A DNA stretch of 64,000 nt from Acidovorax sp. GW101-3H11 (GTDB lineage Bacteria > Pseudomonadota > Gammaproteobacteria > Burkholderiales > Burkholderiaceae_C): positions 96,424 through 160,423 of the forward strand of contig NZ_LUKZ01000019.1 in NCBI RefSeq assembly GCF_001633105.1, written 5' to 3'. The notes under the pieces were generated by a model. It did not search any database. It saw only the letters and a program-made list of their open reading frames with translations, and was not told the DNA's origin. Positions 46,434 to 55,370 of the stretch are shown in pieces (position 1 is the stretch's first letter; each line of letters opens with the position of its first letter). The translations under genes and the position numbers were made by a program.

Positions 46434-47504
46434 TTATGGCTGCAAGGGCGCGGACGAAGAAATCAAACTCAGCCCCAAGGGTGTGCCCTTTTGATCGCGA
46501 ATGGATGTGATGACCTTGAATGCGGCGGCTTGAACCCGGTCGGGCAGGCGAACAAAGTTGTTTTCACTGACCAGGGTGTCGCCATTCACAAAGGACCAGA
46601 TAATGAATTTGAGCGCCTGGCTGGTTTGCTCAGAATTGCTGGTGACCTTGGGGAACACCACAAACGTGCCCATGGTGATGGGCCACACCGATTTGCCCGG
46701 TTTCTGCGTCAGCGTGTTGTGGAAGGCGCCGGTGGCAGACCATTCGCTGTTGGCCAGTGCGGCCTTGAAGGCATCGATGGAGGGTTTGACGAAAACACCC
46801 TCGGCATTTTTCATCTGCACCGATGCCAATCCATATTCGGCCACGTAGCCAAAATCCACATAACCAATCGCGCCCACGGTGTCACGCACGCCTTTGGCCA
46901 CGCCCTCGCTGCCTTTGAAAGCCAGGTGACCATCGGGCCATTTGATGCTGGTCTTGACGCCCAAAGACGCCTTCCATGGGGCGCTGACCTTGGCCAGGTA
47001 ATCCGCGAAGTTGTACGTGGTGCCCGAGCCATCGGCGCGCACCACGACCTTGATGGGCAGGTCGGGCAGCGGCGTGTCCGGGTTCAGGGCGGTGATGTCG
47101 GGCGCGTTCCAGCGGGTGATTTCGCCCATGAAGATGCGGCTCAGCACCTCGCCCGTCAGGCGCAGTTGCGCGTTCTGGACCTTGGGCAGGTTGACGATGG
47201 GGCTGATGCCGGTGATGGCCACGGGCAGGGCGATCAGGCCGTGCTCGATCAGGTCCTTGTCGGATGGGTGCACGTCGGTGGCCCCGAAGCCCACGGCCTG
47301 CTGCTGGATTTTCTTCATGCCGGCGCTGGAGCCGACAGAGTCGTAGGCCACCCCGGAGCCTGTGGCCTTGGTGTAGGCCTTGGCCCAGCTGCGGTAGATG
47401 GGCGCTGCGGCGGAAGAGCCCGCACCGGTCACGGCTTGCGCGCTGGCCCCACCCGCCAGCAACAAGGCCCCTGCGAGCGCAAAAATGGCATAGATATATT
47501 TCAT
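46434..47504 (-). CDS. pstS: Phosphate ABC transporter substrate-binding protein
   Basis: A 356-residue periplasmic phosphate binder. The signal peptide is MKYIYAIFALAGALLLAGGASA. The mature protein has VTGAGSSAAAPIYRSWAKAY, YDSVGSSAGMKKIQQQ, FGATDVHPSDKDL and VRADGSGTTYNFADYL, the phosphate-contact motifs of PstS. No pstC, pstA, pstB or phoU lies next to it in this window, so it is a stand-alone gene here. The local DNA is more AT-rich than its surroundings, particularly the leader. Confidence 0.93.
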   Translation of the reverse strand: MKYIYAIFALAGALLLAGGASAQAVTGAGSSAAAPIYRSWAKAYTKATGSGVAYDSVGSSAGMKKIQQQAVGFGATDVHPSDKDLIEHGLIALPVAITGISPIVNLPKVQNAQLRLTGEVLSRIFMGEITRWNAPDITALNPDTPLPDLPIKVVVRADGSGTTYNFADYLAKVSAPWKASLGVKTSIKWPDGHLAFKGSEGVAKGVRDTVGAIGYVDFGYVAEYGLASVQMKNAEGVFVKPSIDAFKAALANSEWSATGAFHNTLTQKPGKSVWPITMGTFVVFPKVTSNSEQTSQALKFIIWSFVNGDTLVSENNFVRLPDRVQAAAFKVITSIRDQKGTPLGLSLISSSAPLQP

Positions 47505-47552
47505 GGATTTCTCTGTTATTCGTTTTGAGTGTGTTTGTATTTATCGAAACTC

Positions 47553-47571
47553 CGCAGGCCCCTGGCCTGCG
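47553..47571. promoter_or_regulatory. Perfect hairpin in the pstS leader
   Basis: CGCAGGCC-CCT-GGCCTGCG, eight paired bases with a three-base loop, 49 bases before the pstS start. The wider 47505-47812 spacer is AT-rich and holds the divergent promoters of pstS and the chemoreceptor. I see nothing else certain in it. Confidence 0.45.
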
Positions 47572-47812
47572 AGGCCGGTAGCTTATCAAAAAATATTATC
47601 TTTTTTAAAAACCCGGTGAGGGTGAAAAGGTCTTGTCGCTGCGTCATGGTTTTGTCATTTGAAACAAATAGTATCTTTCTCCGATGGCCATACCGTGGCT
47701 GGAAATGGTGGCTGAAACAGGGGTGGCACGACCACACCAGGTTTTCGCCACGTGGATCGAACGCGATGGTGGTGCCCCCGGGCCGCCACCGGGTCATTGA
47801 CGAGACTTTCAG

Positions 47813-49507
47813 ATGCTTCAAAAAATCAAAATTGGTACCCGACTGGCCCTGGCATTTGCTGTGCTGCTGCTGTTGATCTCGGCCCTGGCGGCGGGCGGCA
47901 TCAGCGGTGCCAAGCGCCTGACCGAGCGCAGCGCCGCGCTGTATGGCGACCGCACGGTGCCGCTGGGGGTGCTGGCCGAGATCAGCCACCTCACCCAGCG
48001 CAACCGGGTGCTGGTGATGGACATGCTGATGGACCCCGGCACCAGCAACCTGCAGGCCAGCCACTCTGAGCTGACGGCCAACGTGGAGCGCATCCGCAGC
48101 CTGTGGGCCAGCTACACGGCCAAGCCGCTGGCTGCGCAAGAACAAACCCTGGCCCAGGCCTTTGCCGAGGCCAACACCCAGTATCTGGACAAGGGGCTGC
48201 TGCCCGCCGCGCAGGCGCTGGTCTCGGGCAAGTACGACGACGGGTCGGAGCTGTACATCACCCAGATCCGCCCCCAGGCCGCCAAGGTGCAGTCGGCGGT
48301 CGAGCAACTGGTGGGCCTGCAGATCGAGGTGGGCGCAGAAGAGTTCGGTGCCGCCAAGGCGATGAGCGAGACCATCCATGTGTGGATGTTGGCCGCGACC
48401 GCGCTGGCGCTGCTGGTGGGTGCGGCGATGGCGCTGGTCATCACGCGCTCCATCTCGCGCCCGCTGCAGCAGGCGGTGGCGCTGGCCCGCACCGTGGCAG
48501 GCGGCGACCTGAGCGCGCAGATCGTGGTGCGTGGAACCGACGAAACCGCCGAGCTGCTGGGCGCCCTGCGGGAGATGAACCAGCAGCTGGTGCGCGTGAT
48601 CACCGAGGTGCGCGACAGCACCGAAACCGTGGCGCGGGATGCCGTGCTGATGGCCGGTGGCGCCGAAGACCTGGCCCGCCGTACCGAGGTGCAGGCCTCC
48701 AATCTGCAGGAGACTGCGGCCTCGATGGAGCAGCTCACCATCACCGTGCAGCACAACACCGACAACGCCCACCGCGCCACGCAACTGGCGCAGGAAGCCA
48801 GCAAGGTGGCCAATGAAGGCGGCAGCGTGATGCGCGACGTGGTGGCCACCATGCAGGAGATCAACCTGCAGTCGCAGAAGATCACCGACATCATCAAGGT
48901 GATCGACGACATCGCCTTCCAGACCAATCTGCTGGCCCTCAATGCCGCTGTGGAGGCGGCCCGTGCCGGTGAGCAGGGCCGGGGTTTTGCCGTGGTGGCG
49001 GGCGAGGTGCGGGGGCTGTCGCAGCGCAGCAGCACGGCGGCGCGTGAGATCCGGGGGCTGATTGCGGCCAGCGTGCAGGGTGTGGGGCGGGGCTCGGCGC
49101 TGGTGGGCCAGGCCGGTGAGCGCGTGGCCAACACCGTGCGGCATGTGAACCAGGTCGTGGCGTTGATCAGCGAGATCCAGAACGCGGGCCAGGAACAGGC
49201 CCGGGGCATCGCCCAGATTGGCGAGGCCGTGCGGCAGCTCGACGCCGCCACGCAGCAAAACGCCGCGCTGGTGGACGACAGCTCGTCCGCCTCCACCGGT
49301 GTGAAGAACCAGGTCCGGCGCCTGCTGGAGGTGATCCACCAGTTCCGGCTGGCGCCCGACGGTGCCCGCCCGGCCGTGGATGCACTGGAAGCGCCCCGCC
49401 AGGGCGGGTTGCCACAGCCCGCAGTGCCGCACACGCTGGCAACCGCGCAGGCAACAGCGCTGCCCGCCGGGGCCACGCCGCGCCAGCTGTCCATGGCACC
49501 GCGCTAG
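47813..49507 (+). CDS. Methyl-accepting chemotaxis protein
   Basis: A 564-residue chemoreceptor. TM1 is at about residues 10-32. A periplasmic four-helix-bundle ligand domain spans roughly 35-185, TM2 is near 190-213 ([19 protein letters not shown]), HAMP is near 214-266, and the signalling domain has its hairpin tip [21 protein letters not shown]. The C-terminus is a proline/alanine-rich tail without a clear CheR-binding pentapeptide. It signals to CheA/CheW. The ligand is unknown. Divergent from pstS, but a link to phosphate taxis is only suggested by position. Confidence 0.93.
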   Translation: MLQKIKIGTRLALAFAVLLLLISALAAGGISGAKRLTERSAALYGDRTVPLGVLAEISHLTQRNRVLVMDMLMDPGTSNLQASHSELTANVERIRSLWASYTAKPLAAQEQTLAQAFAEANTQYLDKGLLPAAQALVSGKYDDGSELYITQIRPQAAKVQSAVEQLVGLQIEVGAEEFGAAKAMSETIHVWMLAATALALLVGAAMALVITRSISRPLQQAVALARTVAGGDLSAQIVVRGTDETAELLGALREMNQQLVRVITEVRDSTETVARDAVLMAGGAEDLARRTEVQASNLQETAASMEQLTITVQHNTDNAHRATQLAQEASKVANEGGSVMRDVVATMQEINLQSQKITDIIKVIDDIAFQTNLLALNAAVEAARAGEQGRGFAVVAGEVRGLSQRSSTAAREIRGLIAASVQGVGRGSALVGQAGERVANTVRHVNQVVALISEIQNAGQEQARGIAQIGEAVRQLDAATQQNAALVDDSSSASTGVKNQVRRLLEVIHQFRLAPDGARPAVDALEAPRQGGLPQPAVPHTLATAQATALPAGATPRQLSMAPR

Positions 49508-49574
49508 GCCACGGCGTGCCCGCATCTTCCGTGGCCACGCACCGGCGGGCCGGTGGCGTACTGGCAGCCCGGCC

Positions 49575-49778
49575 ATGAATCACACCGATGTCCTGATCGC
49601 CATTGCCGAAGTGGCGCGCAGTGGCGGCGCGTCGGCGCCTGAAGACGCGATCGCGCAACTGGCCATGATCATCGACGGCCTGGAGCTGTCGCAACAGGGC
49701 GCCGAGCAGGTGATGGAAATGCTGCTGGGGATTGCCGCCTGCCTGTGGAACCTGCAGCAGGAGCGGATGCGCCTGTAA
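49575..49778 (+). CDS. Small hypothetical protein
   Basis: A 67-residue soluble protein (MNHTDVLIAIAEVARSGGAS...) predicted to be mostly helical, with GLELSQQGAEQVMEMLLGIAACLW in the second half. It lies 67 bases after the chemoreceptor on the same strand and before a convergent gene. No family recognised. The amphipathic helices and the reasonable codon pattern support a real gene, but the evidence is limited. Confidence 0.5.
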   Translation: MNHTDVLIAIAEVARSGGASAPEDAIAQLAMIIDGLELSQQGAEQVMEMLLGIAACLWNLQQERMRL

Positions 49779-49836
49779 AAAAGTGGCGTGGCCCCACCCG
49801 CCATGCGGCGGCACGGCAGGGGCGGGGCGCCCCGCG

Positions 49837-51099
49837 TCAGTCGCCCGGGGTTTCGAGCGAGGCGATCTGGTCGCGCCCCCGGTGCTTGGCCAGGTAAAGC
49901 GCCTGGTCGGCACGGTCCAGCATGTCGCGCAGGCTGCGGTCGCTCTGGCGGAAGGCGCCCACACCCAGGCTGGTGGTGATGCGGTAGGCCTGGCCCGTGT
50001 CGTCGCTCAGCTGCAGCGCGCGCACGCTCTGCAGGATGCGGTGGGCGGCCTCCAGGCCCTCGGCCAGGGTGGTCAGCGGCAGCAGCACGCCAAATTCCTC
50101 GCCCCCGAGGCGCCCCACGGCATCGCTGGCGCGCAGCTGGCTTTTGACGGCCTGGGCAAAGGCCACCAGGGCCCGGTCCCCCTCCAGGTGGCCATAGCGG
50201 TCGTTGATGGCCTTGAAATGGTCCAGGTCCAGCATCAGCAGCGTGAGCGGCTCGCCGCTGTGGCAGGAATGGGCGTACGCGGATTCCGCCGTCTCCAGAA
50301 ACGCGCGCCGGTTGGCAATGCCGGTGAGCATGTCGGTGGTGGCCAGCCGCTGCAGCTCGCGCTCCAGGTTCTTGCGCTGCGTCACGTCGCGGTAGATGCC
50401 TTCGACCCCGGCGAAGTTGCCCGCATGGTCGTACAGCGCGTGGCTGCTGATGGAGATGTCGATCACCTGGCCGTCGCGCCGCACCATCTGGCCCGGAAAG
50501 TCCGACACCTCACCGTGCTCCATGATCGCGGCCTTGAACGCATCGCGGTCGGTGCTGTGCGGGTAGTACGACTCGGCCGTGCGGCCCTCGATCTCGTGCG
50601 GCTCGTAGCCCAGCACACGCCGCACCCCAGGCCCCACATGCTGCACCACGCCCTGGGCATTGGTGCGGTAGTACACGTCCTGCAGGCTGTCGAACAGGCG
50701 GCGGAAGTTCTGCTCGCTCTCGCGCAGCTGGGCTTCGATCTCGCTCTGGTGGGTCATGTCCAGGCCACACATGAGCACGGCGGGGGCGCCGTCCCACTCC
50801 GTCGCCACGCTGCTGATCAGCACCATGCGCAGGTTGCCGAGCGCGGTGCGGATGCGGAACTCGGATGACTTGTTGGGCCGCCCCGCCTGCCCGGGCACGG
50901 CCACCTGCTGAATGCGGTGGCTGGAGCGCACCTGGTCGATGGGGTGCACAAAATCACCCGGGAGGCGGCCGATCAGGCTGTCGGCGCTGGGCGCTTCCAG
51001 CAGTTCCACGCTGGCCGCATTGGCAAAACGGATGGCGCCATCCTGTGTAATGAGCACAGCCGCTGGCAGCATGTGCAGCAGACGCAGGTCGTGGGACAT
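49837..51099 (-). CDS. PAS-PAS-GGDEF diguanylate cyclase
   Basis: A 420-residue soluble protein. The first PAS domain is at about residues 1-125 (LLHMLPAAVLITQDGAIRFANAAS) and the second at 130-250 (DVYYRTNAQGVVQHVGPGVRRVLGY). A GGDEF domain follows with GGEEF at 332-336 and DMLTGIANRRAFLE at its start. The catalytic motif is intact. The start is MSHDLRLLH (51099); an ATG at 51132 is also in frame. The PAS ligand or cofactor is not evident. Confidence 0.9.
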   Translation of the reverse strand: MSHDLRLLHMLPAAVLITQDGAIRFANAASVELLEAPSADSLIGRLPGDFVHPIDQVRSSHRIQQVAVPGQAGRPNKSSEFRIRTALGNLRMVLISSVATEWDGAPAVLMCGLDMTHQSEIEAQLRESEQNFRRLFDSLQDVYYRTNAQGVVQHVGPGVRRVLGYEPHEIEGRTAESYYPHSTDRDAFKAAIMEHGEVSDFPGQMVRRDGQVIDISISSHALYDHAGNFAGVEGIYRDVTQRKNLERELQRLATTDMLTGIANRRAFLETAESAYAHSCHSGEPLTLLMLDLDHFKAINDRYGHLEGDRALVAFAQAVKSQLRASDAVGRLGGEEFGVLLPLTTLAEGLEAAHRILQSVRALQLSDDTGQAYRITTSLGVGAFRQSDRSLRDMLDRADQALYLAKHRGRDQIASLETPGD

Positions 51100-51190
51100 G
51101 GGGCTTGATGGTAACCAAAAGTAATGCACCATTGTGGCACCTGGGGGCTTGGCTGGGAACGGGCGGGTGTCACAGGCGGTACCATCGCCC

Positions 51191-51535
51191 ATGAGAAAAA
51201 CTTTCCAACTCCACGTTGAAGGCAAGAACCGCGACCGCGTTCTGGATGCCGTCAAGCACGAAATCCGCAAGTACATCAAGCGCGAACGGCGCCGCGACCT
51301 GCCCGAAGGCGCCGATTTCTGGGACTTTGACTGCCAGTTTGGCCGCACCAAGGAAGACGCCGCCATGGCGCATTTGTCGGCCCTGACCGGGCTGATCAAC
51401 GGCGTTGCCGCCGAGGGTGGTGCGCAGTTCTATGTCGAGATCCTGGCCAAGCCCGCCAAGCGCACGCCACGGGCACCGGGCGCGTCGCATGGCGCTGATG
51501 AGGATGGTTTGGACGAGGGCGACGAAGAGGTCTGA
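51191..51535 (+). CDS. DUF6172-family protein
   Basis: A 114-residue basic, soluble protein. The conserved core is MRKTFQLHVEGKNRDRVLDA, then VKHEIRKYIKRERRRDLPEG and FWDFDCQFG, with an acidic C-terminal tail (DEDGLDEGDEEV). I recognise it as a conserved family (DUF6172) without known function. The basic KYIKRERRR stretch suggests nucleic-acid contact, which is inference. Divergent from the GGDEF gene; a strong hairpin terminator follows. Confidence 0.85.
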   Translation: MRKTFQLHVEGKNRDRVLDAVKHEIRKYIKRERRRDLPEGADFWDFDCQFGRTKEDAAMAHLSALTGLINGVAAEGGAQFYVEILAKPAKRTPRAPGASHGADEDGLDEGDEEV

Positions 51536-51575
51536 CGCTGGGGCCACTGGGGCTGCCGCCCTTCACGGCGTTTCC

Positions 51576-51602
51576 AAAGGCTCCTGTCAGGAGCCTTTTT
51601 TA
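51576..51602. terminator. Strong hairpin terminator between convergent genes
   Basis: AAAGGCTCCT-GTC-AGGAGCCTTT (51576-51598), a perfect ten-base stem, followed by T residues. It ends the DUF6172 transcript. The last sense codons and the stop of the convergent helicase gene lie inside the hairpin. Confidence 0.85.
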
Positions 51603-52879
51603 TGGGCGGCGGCGGGCGATTCGGTCGCCGCTGCTGCCGCTGCCGCGCGCAGCTTGTCCTTTTTGCTCGGCCGCTTCCCTTTGATGCCACCGGTGCCCTG
51701 GGGGTCTGTGGATGACGGGGGGGCCGGGGTCTCGGTGGGCTCAAAGCCCGCAATCTGCTCGCGCGGCAGGGCCAGGTGCTGGCGCTTTTCGATCAGGCGG
51801 AAATGCGCTTCGGCGTCGGCCGTCACAAAACTCACGGCCATGCCACTCTCGCCCGCGCGGCCGGTGCGGCCAATGCGGTGCACATAGTCCACAGCCGAGC
51901 GCGGCAGGTCGTAATTGACCACGGCAGGCAGCTGCGCAATGTCGATACCGCGCGCGGCCAGGTCGGTGGTTACCACCACTTGCCAGCGCTCGTCCTTGAA
52001 CTCCTGCAGCACCTGGTTGCGCGCGCCCTGGCTCAGGCCACCGTGGAAGGGCGATGCAAAGATGCCCGCCTTGTACAGCTTCTCGGCCACATGTTCGGCC
52101 GCGTATTGCGTGGCCACAAACACCAGCACGCGCGACCAGTTGTGCTCCTTGACCAGGTGGCGCAGCAGCTGGGTGCGGCGGCTGGCGTCCACCGCAATGG
52201 CGCGTTGTTCGATGGCGGGTTCGTTGCCCGGGGTGTGGGGCACCTCCACGCGCACGGGGTTTTTCAGCAGGCCATCGGCCAGCGCCTGCACCGCCGCAGG
52301 GAAGGTGGCCGAGAAGAACAGGTTCTGCCGCTGCGCAGGCAACAGCGCCAGCACACGCTGCAGTTCTTCGGCAAAGCCCAGGTCCAGCAGGCGGTCGGCC
52401 TCGTCCAGCACCAGGTGCGCCACGGCCGACAGCCGCAGTGCGTTGTGCTCCACCAGGTCCAGCAAGCGGCCCGGCGTGGCCACCACAATGTCGGCGCCAC
52501 CGCGCAGGCCCAGCATCTGCGGGTTGATCGAGACGCCACCAAACACGATGGCCACTTTCAGCGGCTGCTGCAGGTGCTGGGCCAGGCTGCGCAGCACCTC
52601 GCCCACCTGGGCGGCCAGCTCGCGCGTGGGCACCAGCACCAGGGCGCGCACCCGGCGTGGGCCGCCAGGCCCTTGCGTCGCGCTCAGCTGCAGCTGCTGC
52701 AGCAAAGGCAGGGCAAAAGCCGCTGTTTTGCCGGACCCCGTCTGGGCCGCCCCCAGCAGGTCAGCCCCTTGCAGGATGGAGGGGATGGCGCCCGCCTGGA
52801 TGGGCGTGGGCGCGACAAAACCCGCTTTTTCTGCAGCGTGGACAAGGGCAGGGGACAGACCGAGGGAGGCAAAGGGCAT
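51587..52879 (-). CDS. DEAD-box RNA helicase (RhlE-like)
   Basis: A 430-residue helicase. The Q motif region is FVAPTPIQAGAIPSIL, followed by motif I AQTGSGKT (45-52), motif Ia PTRELAAQ, motif II DEAD at 159-162, SAT in FFSATFPAAV, and motif VI HRIGRTGRAG. The C-terminus is short, alanine/lysine-rich (KGKRPSKKDKLRAAAAAAA), typical of RhlE-type RNA-binding tails. The start is MPFASLGLSP. It unwinds RNA in ribosome assembly or mRNA decay. The stop codon is inside the shared terminator hairpin. Confidence 0.93.
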   Translation of the reverse strand: MPFASLGLSPALVHAAEKAGFVAPTPIQAGAIPSILQGADLLGAAQTGSGKTAAFALPLLQQLQLSATQGPGGPRRVRALVLVPTRELAAQVGEVLRSLAQHLQQPLKVAIVFGGVSINPQMLGLRGGADIVVATPGRLLDLVEHNALRLSAVAHLVLDEADRLLDLGFAEELQRVLALLPAQRQNLFFSATFPAAVQALADGLLKNPVRVEVPHTPGNEPAIEQRAIAVDASRRTQLLRHLVKEHNWSRVLVFVATQYAAEHVAEKLYKAGIFASPFHGGLSQGARNQVLQEFKDERWQVVVTTDLAARGIDIAQLPAVVNYDLPRSAVDYVHRIGRTGRAGESGMAVSFVTADAEAHFRLIEKRQHLALPREQIAGFEPTETPAPPSSTDPQGTGGIKGKRPSKKDKLRAAAAAAATESPAAAHKKGS

Positions 52880-53088
52880 GGAAGCGGCGCTGGGGCGGCG
52901 GCAGAAAGGGCCACACGGCAGCGCGAAACGGGGAAGGAGATGGGGGATTGTCGCCGCAGTTGCCGTCTTGGCCCCTGCGCGCACCGAGGCGATGGCATGC
53001 CGGGCCACACTGCGGGCCCTGCAAAGGGGCATCGCGCAGATAATCGGGGCCACCGGCGTCCCGCCGGTTTTCCCTTTTTTGTAGCGCC

Positions 53089-53559
53089 ATGGCCCTCACC
53101 CTTGACTCTTCTGCCATCACCCACGGCATCCAGCTGGCGGTGGCCCCTGTGTTTTTGCTCACCGCCGTGTCCGGCATGATCGGCGCCGTGGCCGGGCGCC
53201 TGGCCCGCATCATCGACCGGGCCCGCGTGGTGGAAGACCGCGCCCGCGCCAGCACCGAACCCGAGTTTCTGGCCCGCGCCTACAGCGAGCTGGCCGATCT
53301 GCGCTTGCGCGGGCGGCTGGCCAATGGCTGCATCGGGCTGCTGACCTTCTGTGCGTTTCTGATCGGCATCACCATCATCCTGCTGTTCCTTGGGGAGACC
53401 ACCAACTTCCAGTCCAACCGGCTGGCCGTGGCGGGTTTTCTGGCGGGGGTGGCGTCATTTTTGCTGGCACTGGTGTGTTTCTTGACCGAAACCCTGCTGG
53501 CCACCCGGTTGCTCAACTTCCACATGCTGCAGCAAGAGGTGGAAGGGAAAAAGCCATGA
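53089..53559 (+). CDS. DUF2721-family membrane protein
   Basis: A 156-residue protein with three hydrophobic segments (about residues 12-36, 80-100 and 112-138). It begins ITHGIQLAVAPVFLLTAVSGMIG and has RLARIIDRARVVEDRA in the loop, the DUF2721 pattern. Function unknown. The stop overlaps the start of the SUI1-family gene (ATGA), giving a coupled pair. It is divergent from the helicase gene. Confidence 0.88.
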   Translation: MALTLDSSAITHGIQLAVAPVFLLTAVSGMIGAVAGRLARIIDRARVVEDRARASTEPEFLARAYSELADLRLRGRLANGCIGLLTFCAFLIGITIILLFLGETTNFQSNRLAVAGFLAGVASFLLALVCFLTETLLATRLLNFHMLQQEVEGKKP

Positions 53560-53918
53560 AGTCGTTTGCCGACCTGGGCGGCCTGGTCTATTCGACCGAA
53601 TCAGGCCGCATGTGCCCCGACTGCCGCCAGCCTGTGGCGCAGTGCACCTGCAAGCAGAACAAGCCCTTGCCCACCGGCGACGGCATCGTGCGCGTGTCCC
53701 GCGAAACCAAGGGCCGGGGCGGCAAGGCCGTGACCCTGGTCAAGGGCGTGCTGGTGGATGCCGCTGCATTGGAGCAACTCGGCAAGCAGCTCAAGGCGGC
53801 CTGCGGCAGTGGCGGCACGGTGAAGGACGGCGTGATCGAAGTGCAGGGCGACCATGTGGAGCGTGTGATGGCCGCGCTGCAAAAGCTCGGCCACAAGGTC
53901 AAGCGCGCAGGCGGCTGA
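53556..53918 (+). CDS. yciH: SUI1/YciH-family translation factor
   Basis: A 120-residue protein. The N-terminal zinc-finger-like segment is CPDCRQPVAQCTCK (C-x2-C and C-x-C), and the C-terminal SUI1/eIF1 domain contains ETKGRGGKAVTLVKGV and GSGGTVKDGVIEVQGDH, the classical eIF1 signature. YciH is thought to check start-site fidelity or act on translation under stress. The start codon overlaps the DUF2721 stop. Confidence 0.92.
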   Translation: MKSFADLGGLVYSTESGRMCPDCRQPVAQCTCKQNKPLPTGDGIVRVSRETKGRGGKAVTLVKGVLVDAAALEQLGKQLKAACGSGGTVKDGVIEVQGDHVERVMAALQKLGHKVKRAGG

Positions 53919-53928
53919 GGGGCTGGCG

Positions 53929-54156
53929 ATGGATGCCGACAAGCTGCAGCGCCTGGTCACCACCGAGATGCCTTACGGCAAGCACAAAGGCACGTTGCTG
54001 GCCGACCTGCCCGGGAACTACCTGAACTGGTTTGCGCGCGAGGGTTTCCCCAGGGGCGAGCTGGGGCAGTTGCTGGCGCTGATGCATGAGATCGACCACA
54101 ACGGCTTGTCGGACCTGCTCAAGCCCTTGCGCGCAGCGCGCAACCTGAACCCTTGA
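53929..54156 (+). CDS. DUF3820-family protein
   Basis: A 75-residue protein with the DUF3820 pattern: TEMPYGKHKGTLLADLPGNY, then LNWFAREGFPRGELGQLL and a C-terminal ALMHEIDHNGLSDLLKPLR. PYGKxKG...LPxxYLxWF is seen in small proteins related to exonuclease-associated domains. Function unknown. It lies ten bases after yciH and is probably co-transcribed. Confidence 0.88.
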   Translation: MDADKLQRLVTTEMPYGKHKGTLLADLPGNYLNWFAREGFPRGELGQLLALMHEIDHNGLSDLLKPLRAARNLNP

Positions 54157-54242
54157 TCCTTGGTTGTGCGGGGATCTGCCAAGCTCCCCGCCGATTGTTG
54201 CGCCATGGCCGCGACCCCTGGGCGGGGTGTTCTGCGTGCTTG

Positions 54243-54449
54243 TCAGCCCTTGGTCGGGCCTGTGCTGCCGTTCAAGCCGGCGTAGTTGATCGCAATGAGT
54301 TGCGCGATGGCGAGAATTTCCGCGCGCGAATGGTCGGCTCCTGGAAACATGTCCTTCGCCAGGCTCTGGGCTTCTACCACCTGTTTTGTGGCAAGTTCGC
54401 TGGCCTGATAGAGCCTGCGCGCAAGGGCGATTTCCGCATTTTGGGTCAT
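54243..54449 (-). CDS. Small hypothetical protein
   Basis: A 68-residue, mostly helical soluble protein (MTQNAEIALARRLYQASELA...). CAGGAGAA stands just before the ATG as a good Shine-Dalgarno. There is no recognised family, no membrane segment and no metal motif. It stands alone between two plus-strand genes. The 54450-54710 region upstream shows no other gene. Confidence 0.6.
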   Translation of the reverse strand: MTQNAEIALARRLYQASELATKQVVEAQSLAKDMFPGADHSRAEILAIAQLIAINYAGLNGSTGPTKG

Positions 54450-54710
54450 GCTGTTCTCCTGGTGTGTCGGGGCCTCAGTATGACCGCCGATCTACGCCAT
54501 GGCTCGCGGTTTGCCATCGGGGCTGCCCTTTTGAGTGAAGGACCGAGGCGCCGACGCATCAAGCGCCAATAGCCCACTGGCTGGCGACAGGAGGAATCGC
54601 GGGTAGCGCGCTGCGATCCGGTGCACCGCAGGGAGCCTCCATGGCTTCCGGGTGGTCTGCGTGCAGCCATAATCGTGCGCAATAGCAACTCAGCACCCGA
54701 GGGAGTACAC

Positions 54711-54884
54711 ATGAAGGGCCATATCGCTGCGATCGTTCTGGTCGTTTTGGGCGTGTTTTTTCTGCTGACCAATCTGGGGCTGATCAGCATCAGCCTGCGC
54801 GAGCTGCTGCGGGTGTGGTGGCCGGTGGCGCTGATCGCGGTGGGCCTGGCGCTGTTCTTCACGCCTGGCGACAAGAAGAAATAA
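54711..54884 (+). CDS. Small LiaF-like transmembrane protein
   Basis: A 57-residue protein with two hydrophobic helices: HIAAIVLVVLGVFFLLTNLG and LLRVWWPVALIAVGLALFF, followed by a charged end (GDKKK). The L-x-N-L-G-L and WWPVxLIxxGxxL patterns are those of the LiaF/DUF5668 transmembrane domain. GAGGGAG precedes the ATG. The role is unknown; such domains are usually membrane anchors or sensors. Confidence 0.85.
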   Translation: MKGHIAAIVLVVLGVFFLLTNLGLISISLRELLRVWWPVALIAVGLALFFTPGDKKK

Positions 54885-54920
54885 ATTACTTGGCGCCACG
54901 GCCTGGGCAAGGGCCGTGAA

Positions 54921-55370
54921 TCAATGCCCGCCGTGCCCAACGTGCTCGCTGCGCGGCGGCACAAACGCCGGGTCGCTGCCAAAGTAGCCCCGGAACAGGT
55001 TGCGCGCAATGCCATGCGCCGCCACCTGCAGGTCGTGCGCCACCTCGGGGGCCAACAGGCGGCTGGTGTGCTGCTGCCACAGCCCCACCCAGGCCGCAAA
55101 GTGGGCGGGCGTCACGCCCTCCAGCGCCATGTGTTTGCCAAACACATCCCCCTTGAAGCTGCGTGTGCCCAGCGCCACCGTGCTCCAGAAGTCCACCAGC
55201 CGCTGCAGGTGGGCGTCCCACTGGCCGTGCAAGGCCTTTTCAAACACGGGGCCCAGCAGCTGGTCCTGGCGCACATCGCCATAAAACCCGTGCACCAGCT
55301 GCGTGATGCTCTCCACGCTGGCGGGCGCGTGGGCCTCGGGGTTGCCGGATGGGAGCGTTTGCAGGGTCAT
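54921..55370 (-). CDS. Group III truncated haemoglobin
   Basis: A 149-residue haem protein. The core starts ESITQLVHGFYGDVRQDQLLGPVFEKAL and continues with FWSTVALGTRSFKGDVFGKHMAL, the pattern of group III truncated globins, with a later histidine-containing helix. These proteins bind oxygen or nitric oxide and may detoxify NO. The start is MTLQTLPSG; its ATG overlaps the RIC gene stop by four bases. It forms a two-gene NO-defence operon with RIC, opposite nsrR. Confidence 0.9.
   Translation of the reverse strand: MTLQTLPSGNPEAHAPASVESITQLVHGFYGDVRQDQLLGPVFEKALHGQWDAHLQRLVDFWSTVALGTRSFKGDVFGKHMALEGVTPAHFAAWVGLWQQHTSRLLAPEVAHDLQVAAHGIARNLFRGYFGSDPAFVPPRSEHVGHGGH

Noticed and set aside
47643..47658. 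Pho-box-like direct repeat GTCATGGTTTTGTCAT, 11-base spacing
   Set aside because: The spacing fits PhoB, but the repeat points towards the chemoreceptor rather than pstS, and only two units are good. Too weak to call.
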